Assembly: GCA_023078555.1 (NCBI GenBank)
Contig: CM041196.1
Span: 8,629,985 to 8,693,984, forward strand
From: Ulva prolifera
Lineage: Eukaryota; Chlorophyta; Ulvophyceae; Ulvales; Ulvaceae
DNA length: 64,000 nucleotides
Direction: 5' to 3'
Of the stretch, positions 11,701 through 24,091 are shown in pieces (the stretch's first letter is position 1; each line of letters begins with the position of its first letter). The notes under the pieces are model-generated. The model worked only from the letters and a program-made list of their open reading frames with translations, had not been told where the DNA came from and searched no databases. Position numbers and translations under genes: made by a program.

Positions 11701-12528
11701 GTCGCATGCGTGGGATGCCATGCAGTGTGCTGCTGCTGCTATGCGTCGCGGCGCGGCCTGCTTGGATGGGCAATCATGGCGTTGATGCCGTGTTCCCCTG
11801 GACACAGGCAGGCGTCAACTCGGTCCCTCTACGCAAATCCCGTCTCTTGCAAAAAGCCCCCGCCGCTGGAACACGCACCACGCCGCCGCCCCAACGTATC
11901 AGAGCGGCCACGCAAGCGTGAGCACAGCGCAGATCGTAGCACGCCGCCGTCGCGGCAGGCCAGCAGGAATAGCGGTCATCATGGCAAGCACCGGCGCCGG
12001 CAGCGGTCCAGCAGCCGCAGGCACCACAGGCACTGTGACCATTCCTATGACAGCGCCACGAGTAGCAGCGACGATACCTCCCCAAACAACCGCCTCGAGA
12101 ACCTCCCAGCACCCCCTGTGTCCGGCGACAGCGTGAATGGAGGACTGCAGGTCGCACGTGCCACTGGGTCACGTCAGGGGCGCACACGTGGGAACAGCCG
12201 ATGTAGGACCAGCCGCGCATCTCCGGCCCGCGGCGTTGACACGGTATTCGTGAACATAGGGGAGGGGGCTGCAGGCAGGCCTGCCGGTGTGGGGCCGCGT
12301 CACGTCCGTGGAGCTGACGGCGGGCGCCGCAGCAGGCAGCGCAGCAGGGACAGCCGTGGCGGTTTCAGCATTGGGGATGACAGTGATCGGGACCGTGACA
12401 GGCGGCATCGCTCGCGGGACCGGAGTAGACGCCGCGACAGAGACCGGCAATCGCATGCGACATCAAGACGAAATCCAAACAACATTGGCAGCAAGACTTC
12501 GAACACTGTGCACAAGCCTCAAGTCTAA
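8783..12528 (+). CDS. HAP2: HAP2/GCS1 gamete membrane fusogen
   Basis: Single-pass class II-like fusogen that merges gamete membranes at fertilisation. Exons that join in phase are 8783..8941, 9019..9125, 9209..9467, 9561..9727, 9899..10276, 10383..10671, 10767..10982 and 11267 onward. Exon 1 holds a hydrophobic signal core (ALSVVFIGCLYLCAVNA) followed by ASSSLEKCV. Then come DDCQEKIFTVLTLEGGQSL, CPCSCDYSQD, NPTCGWYMLDGQRVADSQ, GFCCSCSSGQIWQDT and the fusion-loop region (TRAGLNCDYF...SAHCLVYQPAW), all with the Cys spacing of HAP2-GCS1. The ectodomain ends near CRDTCGLVNVPCMIWRRCG (~11.5 kb). The C-terminus, about 11.85-12.53 kb, is an Arg/His/Ser-rich tail like other HAP2 cytoplasmic tails. 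The splice around the transmembrane segment (11.55-11.85 kb) and the exact start are unresolved. Confidence 0.9.
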
Positions 12529-13394
12529 TGCGCTGCATTGAGACATGTTCTGGAGTATCAGCTGCCCTGTCGCCATGGTGACTGATCTTCTAGCTGTTGC
12601 TTTAGTGTCTGGAGAACCGAAAATGCACAAATTCATAACTCGAGATATGGGCACATTCGGCTGCTTGGATGTTGACTGGATACAATGGGCCATGGAGGGG
12701 TGACAGCTTCTTCTCGGCTAGTCTACTGCTGTCGGCACGGTGCCATGATTGGGCTAGGAACTTGCAACGTGGCAACTGTGTTGTGGCTGCATTCAGCGCA
12801 AAATCGGAGTCGTATGTTGGGACCGGTGTTTCTTGCCGGTCAAATCCCAGCATCTTCCGGCAAGAACAGGCACACAGGGCAATGCCTTACCGCTACAGAC
12901 GAATCCCGCAAGCAAAATCCTTTAAAAGAGCAACCATCAAAATCAATGACATATATGTATCCAGCGTCATGTAGCCACAGCTGATATACATCTGAAGTAT
13001 ATGCAGACTTGCATGTTCGTGCAAGATGCCTGTACGTATGCATCAGTGCTGTTTTCTTGCACCCTCGGAGGCATGATTCCACAGCAATCTGTATTTGCGA
13101 AGCCTGCTGCATCGATCTAGATCACATCAATCCGCCAATGCGCTGCCGTGCTCCCATGCATACAGTGCAGTGAGCTGAAGTTGTGCTGACAGCATGTAGG
13201 TCAGATTCAATACCGCGCTCACCAAAAATTGCGTGTCCACATGTAGGACAAGCTCCAAAATACTGACTTGAACGAAACTAAACTGACGTTGCCATCTGGA
13301 GAAAAGTATTCAATGAGTGGTCAAGAGAGAAGACTCTCTTGCACATAGTATATCGATCGCCTTCACCCGCATCTGCCTTGCCTACAAAAGTACG
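12529..13394. other. Convergent 3' intergenic region (HAP2 / VID27-like)
   Basis: HAP2 (+) ends at 12528 and the VID27-like gene (-) ends at 13395. The 0.87 kb between them has no supported gene, only short frames, and should hold both 3' UTRs. Confidence 0.5.
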
Positions 13395-15619
13395 TTACTC
13401 GAAATCGGAATCTTCATCAACACAATTGAAAAGCTGGTGCTGAGTTGCCACCACCAGAGCATTTTTAGCTTGAGGGGTAACTGCAAACTTGTCGTGCAGA
13501 AAAGCATTGTCGACGACACGTTCGTCCTTGCGGAGCATACTGTAATGCGAGCAAATTGTGAATGCACCGTTAGAAATCACAGAAGGCTTTTGTGCCTTGA
13601 TCTGCCGGAAATTCCACAGCACACTGTACTGGCCACAACTTGCAGCAATCCAGCGCTCTGTCACCCCTGCCTCAGTCACCCAGGTAAGCCGTCCCTTGGA
13701 AAACACTGCATCTCGGCCCTGCATCCAGAACCATCAACTTATCAGCTAGCAGTACATAATTCATGAGCACGAGGTATTTCAACATATTCGTACATTTAGT
13801 ACAGAAACTGTTGAGATGGTGAGGTGCGTTTCTCTGCAGCTGACATCCTGCGTGATTGGCTGCTTGCTCTGACAGCATCGCAGGGCATTGCTGTATCCGC
13901 GGGGGCACACCGCACGCAAACGGTCTTCTGGTGAGAGCTTCAGCAGCCGTGGCGCTGGCGCCTTGGCTCCCATACGGGACGTGAACCCATTGGCCTCCGC
14001 ACCCTTGGCATCCCGGAACGTTGCTGACACAACAACCAGGTACTTATCTGTGGTGCCGACAATATACCTGCCATCAAACGAGACATCGATTGCCGTTATA
14101 GGTAGGCCCAGGCCCGGAACAGACGTCATCGCCCTGCCAAAGCCATAATCTTCCATGGCCTTCTTGGAGCCATACAGGCGTATCTGGCCATCACGGGACC
14201 CCACAGCTACAAATCCCTCGCCTGACGTAGCCATGCATGTGAAATGCGGACGGCCAGAGTAATCTTTGCCCGCTTTGTAGGTCAGATCAGCAACAACACC
14301 TTCTGCGGTGCGCTGATCCCAGCGGCAGATGCGATTGGCATCCAGGCCTAGAAACGTGGATCGGTGGTCAAGCTGTGCTGAGCGGGTGTCTGCAGCAATA
14401 TCAGACATCGGCACCTCTACACCATTGAGGACGCAGTTCCATTGTCGCACTACCTCACCACGCTCCAAGTCAGCCTGCACAGAACTAAGATCAATACGCA
14501 CACTTGCAATCGCTGATTAGATGTATGCGGTTCACATACAGATCGGTAAGGCTGATGAGATGCAACATACCTGAACCACAGCTTCACGGTGTGTAGGGGT
14601 TAGCATGTTCATTTGTGTTTCTCCCTGAGCCAGCATGACCTTGCTTGCTTGGAACGGTGTTGTTGCTCCCCCGAGATTGGTGCTCCGCGGTGGTGTTAAA
14701 GTGAAGCCTCGGCCGCTGTCTTGGACAGCCCCATAATCATTACGCAGAACACTAACCCTTCCTTCTTGAAGAAGAAATGAATTTTCTCCAGCCCCCATGG
14801 CAACGCCAGTTACAACAGACCCTCTGTCATTCAGCGCTTCCTTCTGCCTGGTCAGTCTGGGCGTCTGTGGACCCTCTGGCTCTTCGATATTCTCCCATTC
14901 CATAGGTTCAACATCCGCAGGTTGAAAGAACCAGTCAGAAGCAGAACCAAGATCAACTTGTCCAGCTGTGCTGATGTTCTCGTAGAGCTTATTGTGGTAG
15001 TCATCGCAGAATGAATGACACAATGCGTCCGACGGGAAGATCAGCTTGCAAACACACATGCTCTCCGCATCAAAAAACGTTGCAGATTTGTTTGCGGTGT
15101 CGATTTGCATTTCTGCAGCTTCAGCAATCAGCATATCAACATCTCCACTCTCAACCTCAAGATACCAGCACGTCTGACGGTTTGTCTCCTCATTTGCGTT
15201 ATAAAACCTCCACACCGCATTTTGCGACGCGGTGACCCATGCTTTGTGCTCAGATGCTACATTGAGCTTGAGGAGCACTGGAGCCTGCACATATCCTTGA
15301 ATAAGCCTATGTTGAAATAAAATAACACGCCGCGCGGACGATTCAAGCTCATATCGGTCGTAGAGGTGTAAACAGAGCTTTGGCGCCGTGCTGAAGGCAT
15401 GCTGCTCGCTGCCCGGTTTGAATTACAATACGCGGCTGGACGCTATCAGGGCATATCACCGATGAGCGCTGCTGAGAACGCTCACAAGGAATCATGTTGT
15501 GATTATCACACGGAACTTCGAAAGACACAATGGCTACGTACCTCAACAGTGGCACCAGCACTTGCGACCTCGGGGAGCTGCTCCTTCACTGCGTCGATTG
15601 TTGACTGCGACGCTCCCAT
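13395..15619 (-). CDS. VID27: VID27-like WD40 protein
   Basis: Four exons (15619..15542, 15284..14571, 14474..13911, 13718..13395) join in phase 0 and give 559 aa. The start MGASQS carries an N-myristoylation-type sequence (Gly2, Ser6), suggesting membrane association. The N-terminal half matches the VID27 N-terminal/PH-like part (ASQNAVWRFYNANEETNRQT; WYLEVESGDVDML). The C-terminal half is the VID27 beta-propeller: GVEVPMSDIAADTRSAQLD, STFLGLDANRICRWDQRT, GRPHFTCMATSGEGFVAVGS, DGQIRLYGSKKAM, PGLGLPITAIDVSFDGRYI and RLTWVTEAGVTERWIAASCG. VID27 was named from yeast vacuole-import/degradation of fructose-1,6-bisphosphatase. It is conserved in fungi and plants, but its biochemical role is unclear. 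The length is in the range of plant homologues. The first exon lies ~0.1 kb from another possible minus-strand frame set. Confidence 0.88.
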
Positions 15620-15715
15620 CCTATGTACGATGGACAGTGAAAGCAGATTAGCAGTAAAAACGCGACTAGCTGAGACACTGCGCAATCTGCTGACAGCCCG
15701 GCTGAGCACACGTCA

Positions 15716-16333
15716 CTACAAGCAGCAGCGGTCTATCCCCGTGATACGAATGTACACGAGATCCGTCACTTTGTGGGGAAGCATGCGTTTACTATTTGGT
15801 GAACCTTTGACGGGCCCATCAACAGCTTGAAGAGTCGTCCAGGTTCCCGGAGCAAAGCCTTGATCAGTTGGTGGCGACCAGTGCTGCCTGGGGAAGGACA
15901 GCTTGACCAGCAAACGCATACGATCCTGCACCAAAGAGTTTCAACAAACAACATTCTACCCATGCCCATAGGCACCTTGTGTGGCATCTCTGGAGGGCAT
16001 CAGCCATGCTGGTACTGGCGCACGCTTCCGCGCGTGTTAGCAGCGTTTTCACCATTCCACGCACTGCCCTTCGCCCAAGCCACGCCAATGGCTGTACCCC
16101 TAACGCAGATTCAGCTTTGCTTGATGTACGTGGCCGAAGCGGGCAAAGCATACCCTCAAGTGAGTCCGTGTCTGAGGGCGATGTAAGACATTCAGCTTGC
16201 TCCAGGTCGAGCACCCGCTGTGGGGCCATCATCCCAGTAGCCGGTGTGCATCTAACCTTGTATCCGCAAAATCGAGAATCGGTGGCTCAGCCCGTTCCGA
16301 ACTATTGTTGTGCAGGCTTTCTTCCTGGTCCAT
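15716..16333 (-). CDS. Possible small unrecognised gene upstream of VID27-like
   Basis: An ATG at 16333 opens an acidic segment (MDQEESLHNNSS...PPILDFADT) ending at a good donor near 16280. Farther along the minus strand, open segments include RMRLLVKLSFPRQHW followed by a Pro/Gly-rich part and WTTLQAVDGPVK (about 15.93-15.80 kb). Acceptor CAG sites precede some of them, but I could not join all pieces in one phase. I do not recognise a family. It could be a real multi-exon gene or chance open frame. Confidence 0.25.
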
Positions 16334-19300
16334 TTGTGCTAGCGTGTGTGCTGTGGACGCTGGGGGCGATCAGGTATGTAACAACGATTCACGCTGCTCT
16401 GTACATTACATCTTCTACGGCTGGAAATTAAACTTATTTGTGCAGATTCTGGCGCAGATTTGACAGAACCAGTTACATGCGGAACTCGAGATTGGCCCTC
16501 ACTGCGCTGTGGCCCCTGTTATTCATTGGCAGCCCAAAATTCAGGTCAGAATTCAAAAAGGCAGTGACCTCCGCCCGTGATGGCATGCCTTAATTTGCAC
16601 ATGTTCGGTGCGAAATTCTAGTATGAATAATTAAGGATGTTGTACCTGGAGAAGACACCACTTTGCAGAAGTGGCTCGTGTGTTCAATAGCGTCTGCGCT
16701 GATGAAACCACAAAAAAGATTGTAATATATTGCGGGCATATGTAAGCGATCACAGCTCGCAGTTTAGTATTGCCGGATGTGCTACCATACGGACACCACC
16801 AGAAAGACCAATGATATAGGGATCATTCGGGTCGTGCAAGCATGCGCAGGGACCGCCTGCTCTTGTCTTCAATGATTTGTGCAATCCGTTCCTTTAGCTT
16901 TGTCAGCGTCGGCGTTGCAATCGATGGTGATGTCAACTGATCACAAACGTTCTTTTTCGTTGAAACGAGCCGACCGTCTCCCAGAAATCTAGCTTGAACG
17001 AATGAACTCGGCATGGAGGAAGGTTTCATATACCTGTGACTGCCTGCATGAAAATGATGCGGTGTCGGATTTCTGTCTTCTAATTGAAAAATCAACAGTA
17101 GCTCAGCCTCCATTGATCAGTTCAGCACGTCCAGACCGTATACCGCAGGCAAAAAAAATTCAGGATGGCCACACCGGTCATCGGTTTGCCAATTGTAAAG
17201 TTGTGGTCCAGTGGTGGTAAGGTCGTATTGAACAGAACCATACGCTGGTCTTGGGCGACATTCGGCAATATAGATGCATGTGGAGGTACTTGCATTGCTC
17301 CTGTCATGAATGCACATGATTGCTGCTCAAGAGCCCCGCAGTCTGAACACTCTCTTCCGATGGCTTCTGCATCCCTACTTACGGCATGAGCTGATACATG
17401 CATTACCGTGCACGTGCGCAATGCCGGATCAAATTCATCTCTGCTACCTGCATGAAGCTTCCGGAACATGCAATATTGCAGTAGAAGACAAAGCTGTCTA
17501 ACCGGGCCATTCTTGTACAGCGGCGGACGCACATTCCATCTGCTTTCTGCTAAATTCTTTAGCTGCCAATGGGGCAGAGTTATGCGAGACTGATGCTCGA
17601 TTGCACCGTCTGCCCAACTTTGAGTGTTCCGTCTGTATGGTGTAGCTGCTTGCACTTTCTATGCCAGGTTTGTTTTGTACAGGCATCCAAGATGATCTGG
17701 CTAAGGTGTATGCGCGACACAGTTGCAAGGACACAGAACAAGGGAGTATGACGCTTCCCCAATTGAGCATAGGATGTATCACGCCAAAGAGGCGAGAAAT
17801 CACGTTTTCGGGCCCTGCAGCAGCAAATGCCACAGTGGCTGCAATGCATAGAGATGCCGCAGTCTTGAGATGCCCAGCACAGTCTGCCTGATCAGCAGTG
17901 CTCTGCTGCAAAGGAATGCCATACCAATCAGCGCCAACACCTGTTTGGTGGGTTCCCACGCGGCCTCAGCAATGCTGTGATGACGTCGTGCTCCAGGCCT
18001 GATTCTCTGGTGTCCCGATTGCAAGACTCGATTGCACTCTTCCACCTCAGATGTGCCTCTGCAGAGACCACTCTCAAGGTGTAGTACATCTCCATAGAGC
18101 TGCTCACTGTGGAGGTGGCGTGACCCTTGTGGTGATGCATGCCCCATGTTCACGGACCAGGTGGACACATGTGTTTCGTCTATGGTGCCAGTTCGATTTG
18201 AATCTCTCGAGGCGGAAGCAGTCCCATTGCACTTGCCCTGCAAAACGTTCATCAAAGCATTGACATGACCGTCTGCTCGGTTACTGACCACAGTCATGTG
18301 TGTTGTTGGTCACACTCTGGTATTGCCATGGCTACATTCGGTCTGTACATCATAGAGCATTGCATGAGGTAGTATTGTCACTTGGCAGGAATGTATCTTC
18401 TCCACGCAGGATGTTCCGGAGGATGATGAGGTGCTGTTGTGATGCATCCACATGAGTGACGCTGACAGCTGTGAGGCTGAAGAAGGCTTCCACCTGGTTG
18501 TTGCTGCGTCCATCTCTAAGAAGTATCTGATATATGTCAAGGTGCACACACGTGTGTTCTTTCATGGCGTACGCATCGTGAAAGTGCCAATACAAGTCAA
18601 ATTGTTCAATAACGAAAGCATGATCATCTGTTTGATAGCCATGCAGTTGTGTTATGCAATGACACAGTACGCAAATGCCTGATATGCCCCATCAATACGT
18701 GTACATGGACCACCTTTGTGACCGCGTCTCACCATGACCAATACAGCTCATGGCGACGTACGTCTCGTGCATGCAACTTTCAGGGCACACACGATTCAAG
18801 GTGCATGGAGGCGCTCATGCATCAATCAGAACAATGAGAAAACAGCACGGATTGCGCATGTTCCAACGGATTTGCTGTCTTCCTGCATTGTTTGTGACGC
18901 AATAGGTGCGCAACAGAAAGGTTGTAGACAGACAGCGGCGAAGGCACCTGCAAGCTGACCGGCTTACAGTCCATGGCGGCCATCTCGATTTTATGTTGTG
19001 CGGCCTCAATGCTGTCAACAATGTCCAAAAGCTTTCCACCAGTTTCATGCCCGTCATGTGCGCATCCAGCATCATGTATGTCACCATGCCCATTGTATTG
19101 ATCTGTACGGGTGCACATGGGCTCCTGTATCGAATCGATGATATCCAAGAGAGCAGGTGCATCGAACATGTCAATTGACAGCTGCGTGTTGATGTTGATC
19201 AGCTGCTGTGCTTGACATGCGGCATACCCCGGTTCCCTGTCCAGCAAACACCACGATTACCGGTAAGTGGGGAATAAGCCTGGAAGCCCTGTAGCAACTG

Positions 19301-22300
19301 TAAGCATGGTGCAAAAAGTCTGGTGCACCTGGTAGGTTGCAATGTCTGCTGCTCCACCAGCGGTTCAGATCTGATCTGCGCACATGGCACCATCCCGAAT
19401 GAGTGCTCTGGTCTATGTGTTGCATCAGACTTTGTGGCCACTGTGCCACTGGAACGGTTTCTGACAAGGCGTCCACAACCTTTTGGCCGTTCTGCTTCAC
19501 AACAAACAATTCTTCCCGACTCACAAGCTCTCCGGCAGAAAGGTGTACGGGAACCTTGCACATCTCTTCTATCAGGATATCGAAGGGAAAGAAGCATGAT
19601 TTTTGCAGGCCTGACACAATATCACTGAACTTGGCTCATACTGATCGGCCTGTAGTGGGACTGCGCGAGGTACGTTCTATCACCAGAGAACTGCCTACAC
19701 AGGCTGTGCGCCACTCATCCGCCATTGGTAGTCTAGCAGCCAGAGCAGAACACACCACTGCTTTGATAAGATCTCTTATGATGATATGCGCAACCGTCAT
19801 TAGCTCCACAATTTTTTGACACTTCGCAGAACAGGTGGCATACGTTGACATCCCCAGGCTGCCTTGTCGCCAATACGTCTGCGGGTATGGGTTCCCACAA
19901 GCCCTGTACACTGAAGCCTGCTCCAGGCGCAAGTTGACCAGCGGTGCATGGATCCAAGAGAAACTCACTGACGTTTCAAGGTATTGGTTCAGAGCTCGGC
20001 AGCGCGAAAGAGCATCCAGCTTTGCCGTCTCCGCGCAGTGACTGAGGAACTTGCGGTGCACTGCTTCAGCGTATGAAGTTTCTTTAACAAGCCGAGCAAC
20101 GCTAGCTTTACGTTCCATGAGTGGACCCGACGCAGCACACCACCGGCACCCGTTTGAGTAGGCATCAGACTGACTTAATGTAGGAGAAGAACGAGCTGTA
20201 AGATGCTTATCTCTAGATACTGCTATACACGCCACCGTACGGCAACTGAGGTGTCGGTGAGCAATCATCCCATCCTGTTCGTGGAGGACTGCGTTGGAGT
20301 GATCTATCGAGGGACTGCAGTCTTTACCTCCGCGGTCTTGCTCTGGGCCTCGCATCTGTAGACGTGCTGTGTGTATGTCTCTAGCGCTCACCAGGTAGCA
20401 TTTTTGTTTAATTTTCGGGCTGTTACGTTGAAGTCCATTGTTGACTCATCCGCCCACAGCACATAATCTTAAAGTCGCGGCGGCTTGCAAACTTATCTCA
20501 GATACACCAGCGCCGTGACTGCTTGCCAAGCATCGCTACAGTTCCAGAGGCGCGAGAGCGCGTGCCCGGGGTCCGACCCGAGCGCTGCGGCCGCCGTCGC
20601 GTTCATCAGCTGCCCCCGCAGCAGCTGCGGCCGATGCCGTCGGCACGCCATGAGGAACATGCTGTTCACCTCAGTCATGATGAAAGCCAATACCAATAAC
20701 CCACGTCCTCGGTCAATACCCACAGAACGAATCTTACACTTACACAGCGTCACCAATAGTTAGTGTTCTGGTACTGCAGGCGACATATGTCAGTGCTGCT
20801 TTATATCATGCGTGACGGTGCATCGTCTGGTGCTGCGTTGTTTGTTGCTGCATGTACTAGCAGCGTACATTACACTAGCAGCGGAAAGTACAGCAGTGGG
20901 GCGAAGGCTCAGCTGCAGTGCATTGCATGTTGCGCAGGAAGAGGCACATGCTTAAGTAACCCCTGAATACCTGATATGTACGCCACAACAGATGTTTGAA
21001 CAGGACACCTGCACGGCGCGAGGCTGACAGCCTCTCGAAAGCAGTCTTGCATGCTGGAAATTAATTTCAGGCAGTACTCTTGCAGTGGTGTTCATCTGGG
21101 CAAGTGGTGGTGGGTTCATGATTCGCGGACGAAGTCCCCCACCTGCACTACTACATCAAGACTCGAGTGTGCACAGCAGGGTCGAATGGGTCGAGGACGG
21201 ATTAAAAGCTACCCCCTCCGTTTCAGGAAGTCGTAGGTTCGATTCTGCGTGCGCTTTGGGAATCGAAACGGCCTTACGTGACCACCTCGCTTAGCACAGG
21301 AGGAGGCCCTGTGAGTTGCGTACGGTCGTCTGAGGGGGGTTTTCAGGTGGTTTACCCCTTCGGCATATGTGGTACCGTTAACTCGGAGTTGTCAATGTTC
21401 AATAGGATACGGTTCAGTGAATTGAGATTTACTTTACTTTATATACATACTCATATTCAAAGCAACCCTCGATAATGTCGGTGGGTCATGAGCTCATCTC
21501 TTGTGCTGTCAGTGCGGCGCTACAGTGGGCGAGTGCCTGGCCTACATGTGCTGCCAGTGGCTTGTAGTGTCTACGTTGGGGTTGTCATCCCCCTACATCG
21601 TCAAAGGATGTAGTTTTAGCAGTAGTCCGTAACAAGGTCAAATCGAGCTTTCCATGGTGCAAGTATTATCCCCTGTTTTCGTATACTAGGGCAGCCCCAA
21701 TTTTATTGAGTTTCCCAACCCCCAGAGTGTTCCTTCTCGGGAATGTCTTTGGTGTCTTCCAAAGTCAGGTTGGTATCCGTTCTGATGACGTGACAGCTCC
21801 CGCATGTCGAGAACGCTGGATCACGTCAAAAGAATAATTGAATGGACAATGAACTGGCATAACTTGCTTCCTATGCCTCACACAGCATTCCAGAAGCTGC
21901 AAGTGAACCATAGCACGGGGCTGCGACAATGAACACATGACAGGAACATGATCCCACATGACTTCTAGCATGCTGATGGCAAAAGCATGCTCATACGGGT
22001 GGAGAAAAGAAGTACGTAACAAACAACTCTGTCCATCATGCATGTGATTAGAGTAGCTGTTGCACAGCTAGTAGCAATTGATGCGAATTCTTTTCGTCAA
22101 CTGTGAGAGCATATGTAGGCATGCTAGCACGAGGTCAGGTGGAGCATACATCATCATTCAAGCTGACATCGAACAAGCAGCTTTCAATGCTGTTGGTGTA
22201 GAGCAGACATATTTAATGTGCATTGTCTCAGTCCCGGAGGAATGTCAGCAAAGAAACTGCCAGATCTGTGTTGACAATAAACAAGGTGGCTGAAGCCCAC

Positions 22301-22492
22301 AACCCTATACATTGTCGACATGATATAACACCAATGCTGTACACTGGACCAGAGGCATTGAGGATCTATGGCGGCAATACAATTCGTCCACGTTATTGAG
22401 CCAACATAGGCCTACATCAAGAACAGTGGACATTGAGCAATAGGATCAAAAGGAACAACAAAAAGAGACAGCGGCAATTGGCACATACAGAG
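16334..22492 (-). other. Poorly resolved 6 kb region with scattered coding-like minus-strand frames
   Basis: No domain is recognisable, but several minus-strand frames look more like protein than the rest. Examples are 20756..20493 (MTEVNSMFLMACRRHRPQLL...ALSRLWN), about 20120..19870 (VARLVKETSYAEAVHRKFL), about 19570..19400 (ILIEEMCKVPVHLSAGELVS), about 19190..18960, about 18140..17930 (a Met/Tyr-rich segment, MEMYYTLRVVSAEAHLRWK), and about 17380..17150 (VLFNTTLPPLDHNFTIGKPM). A possible final exon is 17022..16823, ending in KERIAQIIEDKSRRSLRML and a stop. They could be exons of one or two long minus-strand genes. I could not establish consistent splice phases, so no gene model is given. 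From 20.9 to 22.45 kb I see nothing convincing. Confidence 0.3.
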
Positions 22493-23806
22493 TCACTGTT
22501 TCACCATGTTGGCTACGCAGGACTGTCCCTGCACTTCTGGTGGCATGACAGTTCCAGATTGGACAAGCTCTGCCACGCGACGAACTGCCACTGCAGCTGC
22601 TGCATTAGCATCCTGGATGCCTTGCTCTTGAGCCTTGAAAAACTCTCGACTGAGAGCTATCTTGTACTCCTCTTTGTCATCTGCAGCCCCCGTTGCTTTT
22701 GGTGCATCAGCAGGCACGCGTGCAGTGTCAGCTCCATGTTGGACATGAGCTGACGACCCTTCCACGTCTGAAGCTGCGGTTGCCACTGGTGCAGCCTGCG
22801 GCACAGCTGGTGTAGTTGATGTTGACAGAGGTGTGGACACAAAGCCAGAAGCTGTGGCACTGGAGAACCTCTGCTGCAACATCGGCTGCACCATCTGCAA
22901 CAGGGCCTGTCCCATTGGGGCCTCCATGACTTGTTGTGGCAAGCCCAAGATGTACTCCTACAGCGGGGCAGCTGTTAAAGAAGCAAGGCGATGTAGCGAG
23001 TCAGGCATACTCAAAGTCGTACAGGCATCTGACAACCGCTAAACATGACACGTGCATACCAGAACAGGCACGAAAGCCTTGCACCAGCCAAAGCATGACC
23101 ACATATACCGTGAGTAGTTTGCAGGAGCCCGAGTGACATGCAGTTGTCAAGCAGATGAACGCGCACCGGAATACCTTTGCCGACCAGGAACTCACACAAA
23201 GCGTCTGCGAACGTGTTGCAATTATTGGATAGTAGGTCATATGTGCCCGCATTGAACCTCGGTGCAACGTCCTCCAAGAAATCACGTATCATATCATCGG
23301 GTATTTCAGTGTCCCTGTACAAGATGGGCAGTTTTTTGCAAAAGTTTTTGTTGGGTGTGCAAGATGGCGTGGGCATCGTGTGCAGCGTGAAGCGACCCGG
23401 TCCACGCATATGTAGGCAAGGCATACCCCATGAACAATGTATGGCGCGGGGTTCCGAATGGCGATAGATGCTGTTGGCACTGCTGAATTCCCTGACCAAA
23501 AAAGTGTTCAATCTCACCGACCACTACACCAGTGTGCCATATGCCCTCAATCTGCACGCGTCAGACATGTTACTTGCACTGAGTTGCAATTTTGCCGAAG
23601 CTATAGCTGCACAATCATCAAGAAATGAAACGAGGATCGTGGCATGGACAAGGAAGCCTCTCATTTGGTGTCAAGTACTTGACTGTTCTCATATGGCTCG
23701 TCATTTCGGTTAATGTGCATACCTCTCTACCTATCAGCTGTCTAGACAATGATTTCGCCAAGCCTCCTGACAAATCATAAACTTTGAGTTCGACAGATCT
23801 GTTCAT
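22493..23806 (-). CDS. DeSI/PPPDE-family deSUMOylating (deubiquitinating) isopeptidase
   Basis: Four exons (23806..23723, 23551..23427, 23314..23167, 22957..22493) join exactly in phase to 273 aa. The N-terminal ~135 residues are a complete PPPDE thiol-peptidase domain: VELKVYDLSGGLAKSLS, then IEGIWHTGVVVGEIEHFFGQ with the catalytic His, then EIPDDMIRDFLEDVAPRF, and TYDLLSNNCNTFADAL with the catalytic Cys in the NNCNTF motif, then EFLVGKGIP. The last exon adds LPQQVMEAPMGQALLQMV, shared with plant DeSI-like proteins, and a Ser/Thr/Ala/Val-rich disordered stretch. A charged helix (EEYKIALSREFFKAQEQG) ends the protein. Family members remove SUMO or ubiquitin-like modifiers; the substrate here is unknown. 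It is divergent from HSP90, with 366 bp between start codons. Confidence 0.88.
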
Positions 23807-23991
23807 CTTGGTTTTTGTTGTTAGGATGGTGCTGGAATCCGTCAGCACATGTGTAGATGTATATATATTCGAATGCAGCGGGGCCGGTGTAAAGTCAATG
23901 CAGGTGAAATAAATGTGTTCCTATATCCTGTATTCAGTGAACGTCGTGATGCTTCTATAAATTTGTGCCATGTTCGACGGAGCTGCTGTCG

Positions 23992-24022
23992 GAAGTTTCT
24001 AGAGTGGATGAACGTTCCAGAC
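23992..24022 (+). promoter_or_regulatory. Two heat-shock-element-like sites upstream of HSP90
   Basis: Within the 366-bp gap between DeSI and HSP90 start codons are two sites with alternating nGAAn units. GAAgtTTCtaGAG occupies 23992-24004 and GAAcgTTCcaGAC occupies 24010-24022. Each has two perfect units plus a third GA-matching unit, the arrangement bound by heat-shock factor trimers. They lie 150-180 bp before the HSP90 ATG, a sensible position. Site identity is from consensus only. Confidence 0.6.
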
Positions 24023-24085
24023 GACCCAGGCCGGCTGCATGCACACGCAGCGGCGAACACACATGAGACCCATTGTGAATGGCAA

Positions 24086-24091
24086 TATATA
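24086..24091 (+). promoter_or_regulatory. Putative TATA box of HSP90
   Basis: TATATA lies 87 bp upstream of the HSP90 start codon and about 65 bp after the second heat-shock-element-like site, a usual promoter geometry. Confidence 0.5.

Noticed and set aside
20493..20756. Resemblance of EVNSMFLM to phosphatidylserine synthase membrane segments
   Set aside because: Only a few residues agree; the following sequence (RHRPQLLRGQLMNAT) is not like that family.
21225..21260. tRNA-like B box (GGTTCGATTC)
   Set aside because: The flanking bases cannot form a T stem around a 7-nt loop, and no anticodon arm or acceptor stem is found upstream; probably chance or a degenerate SINE trace.
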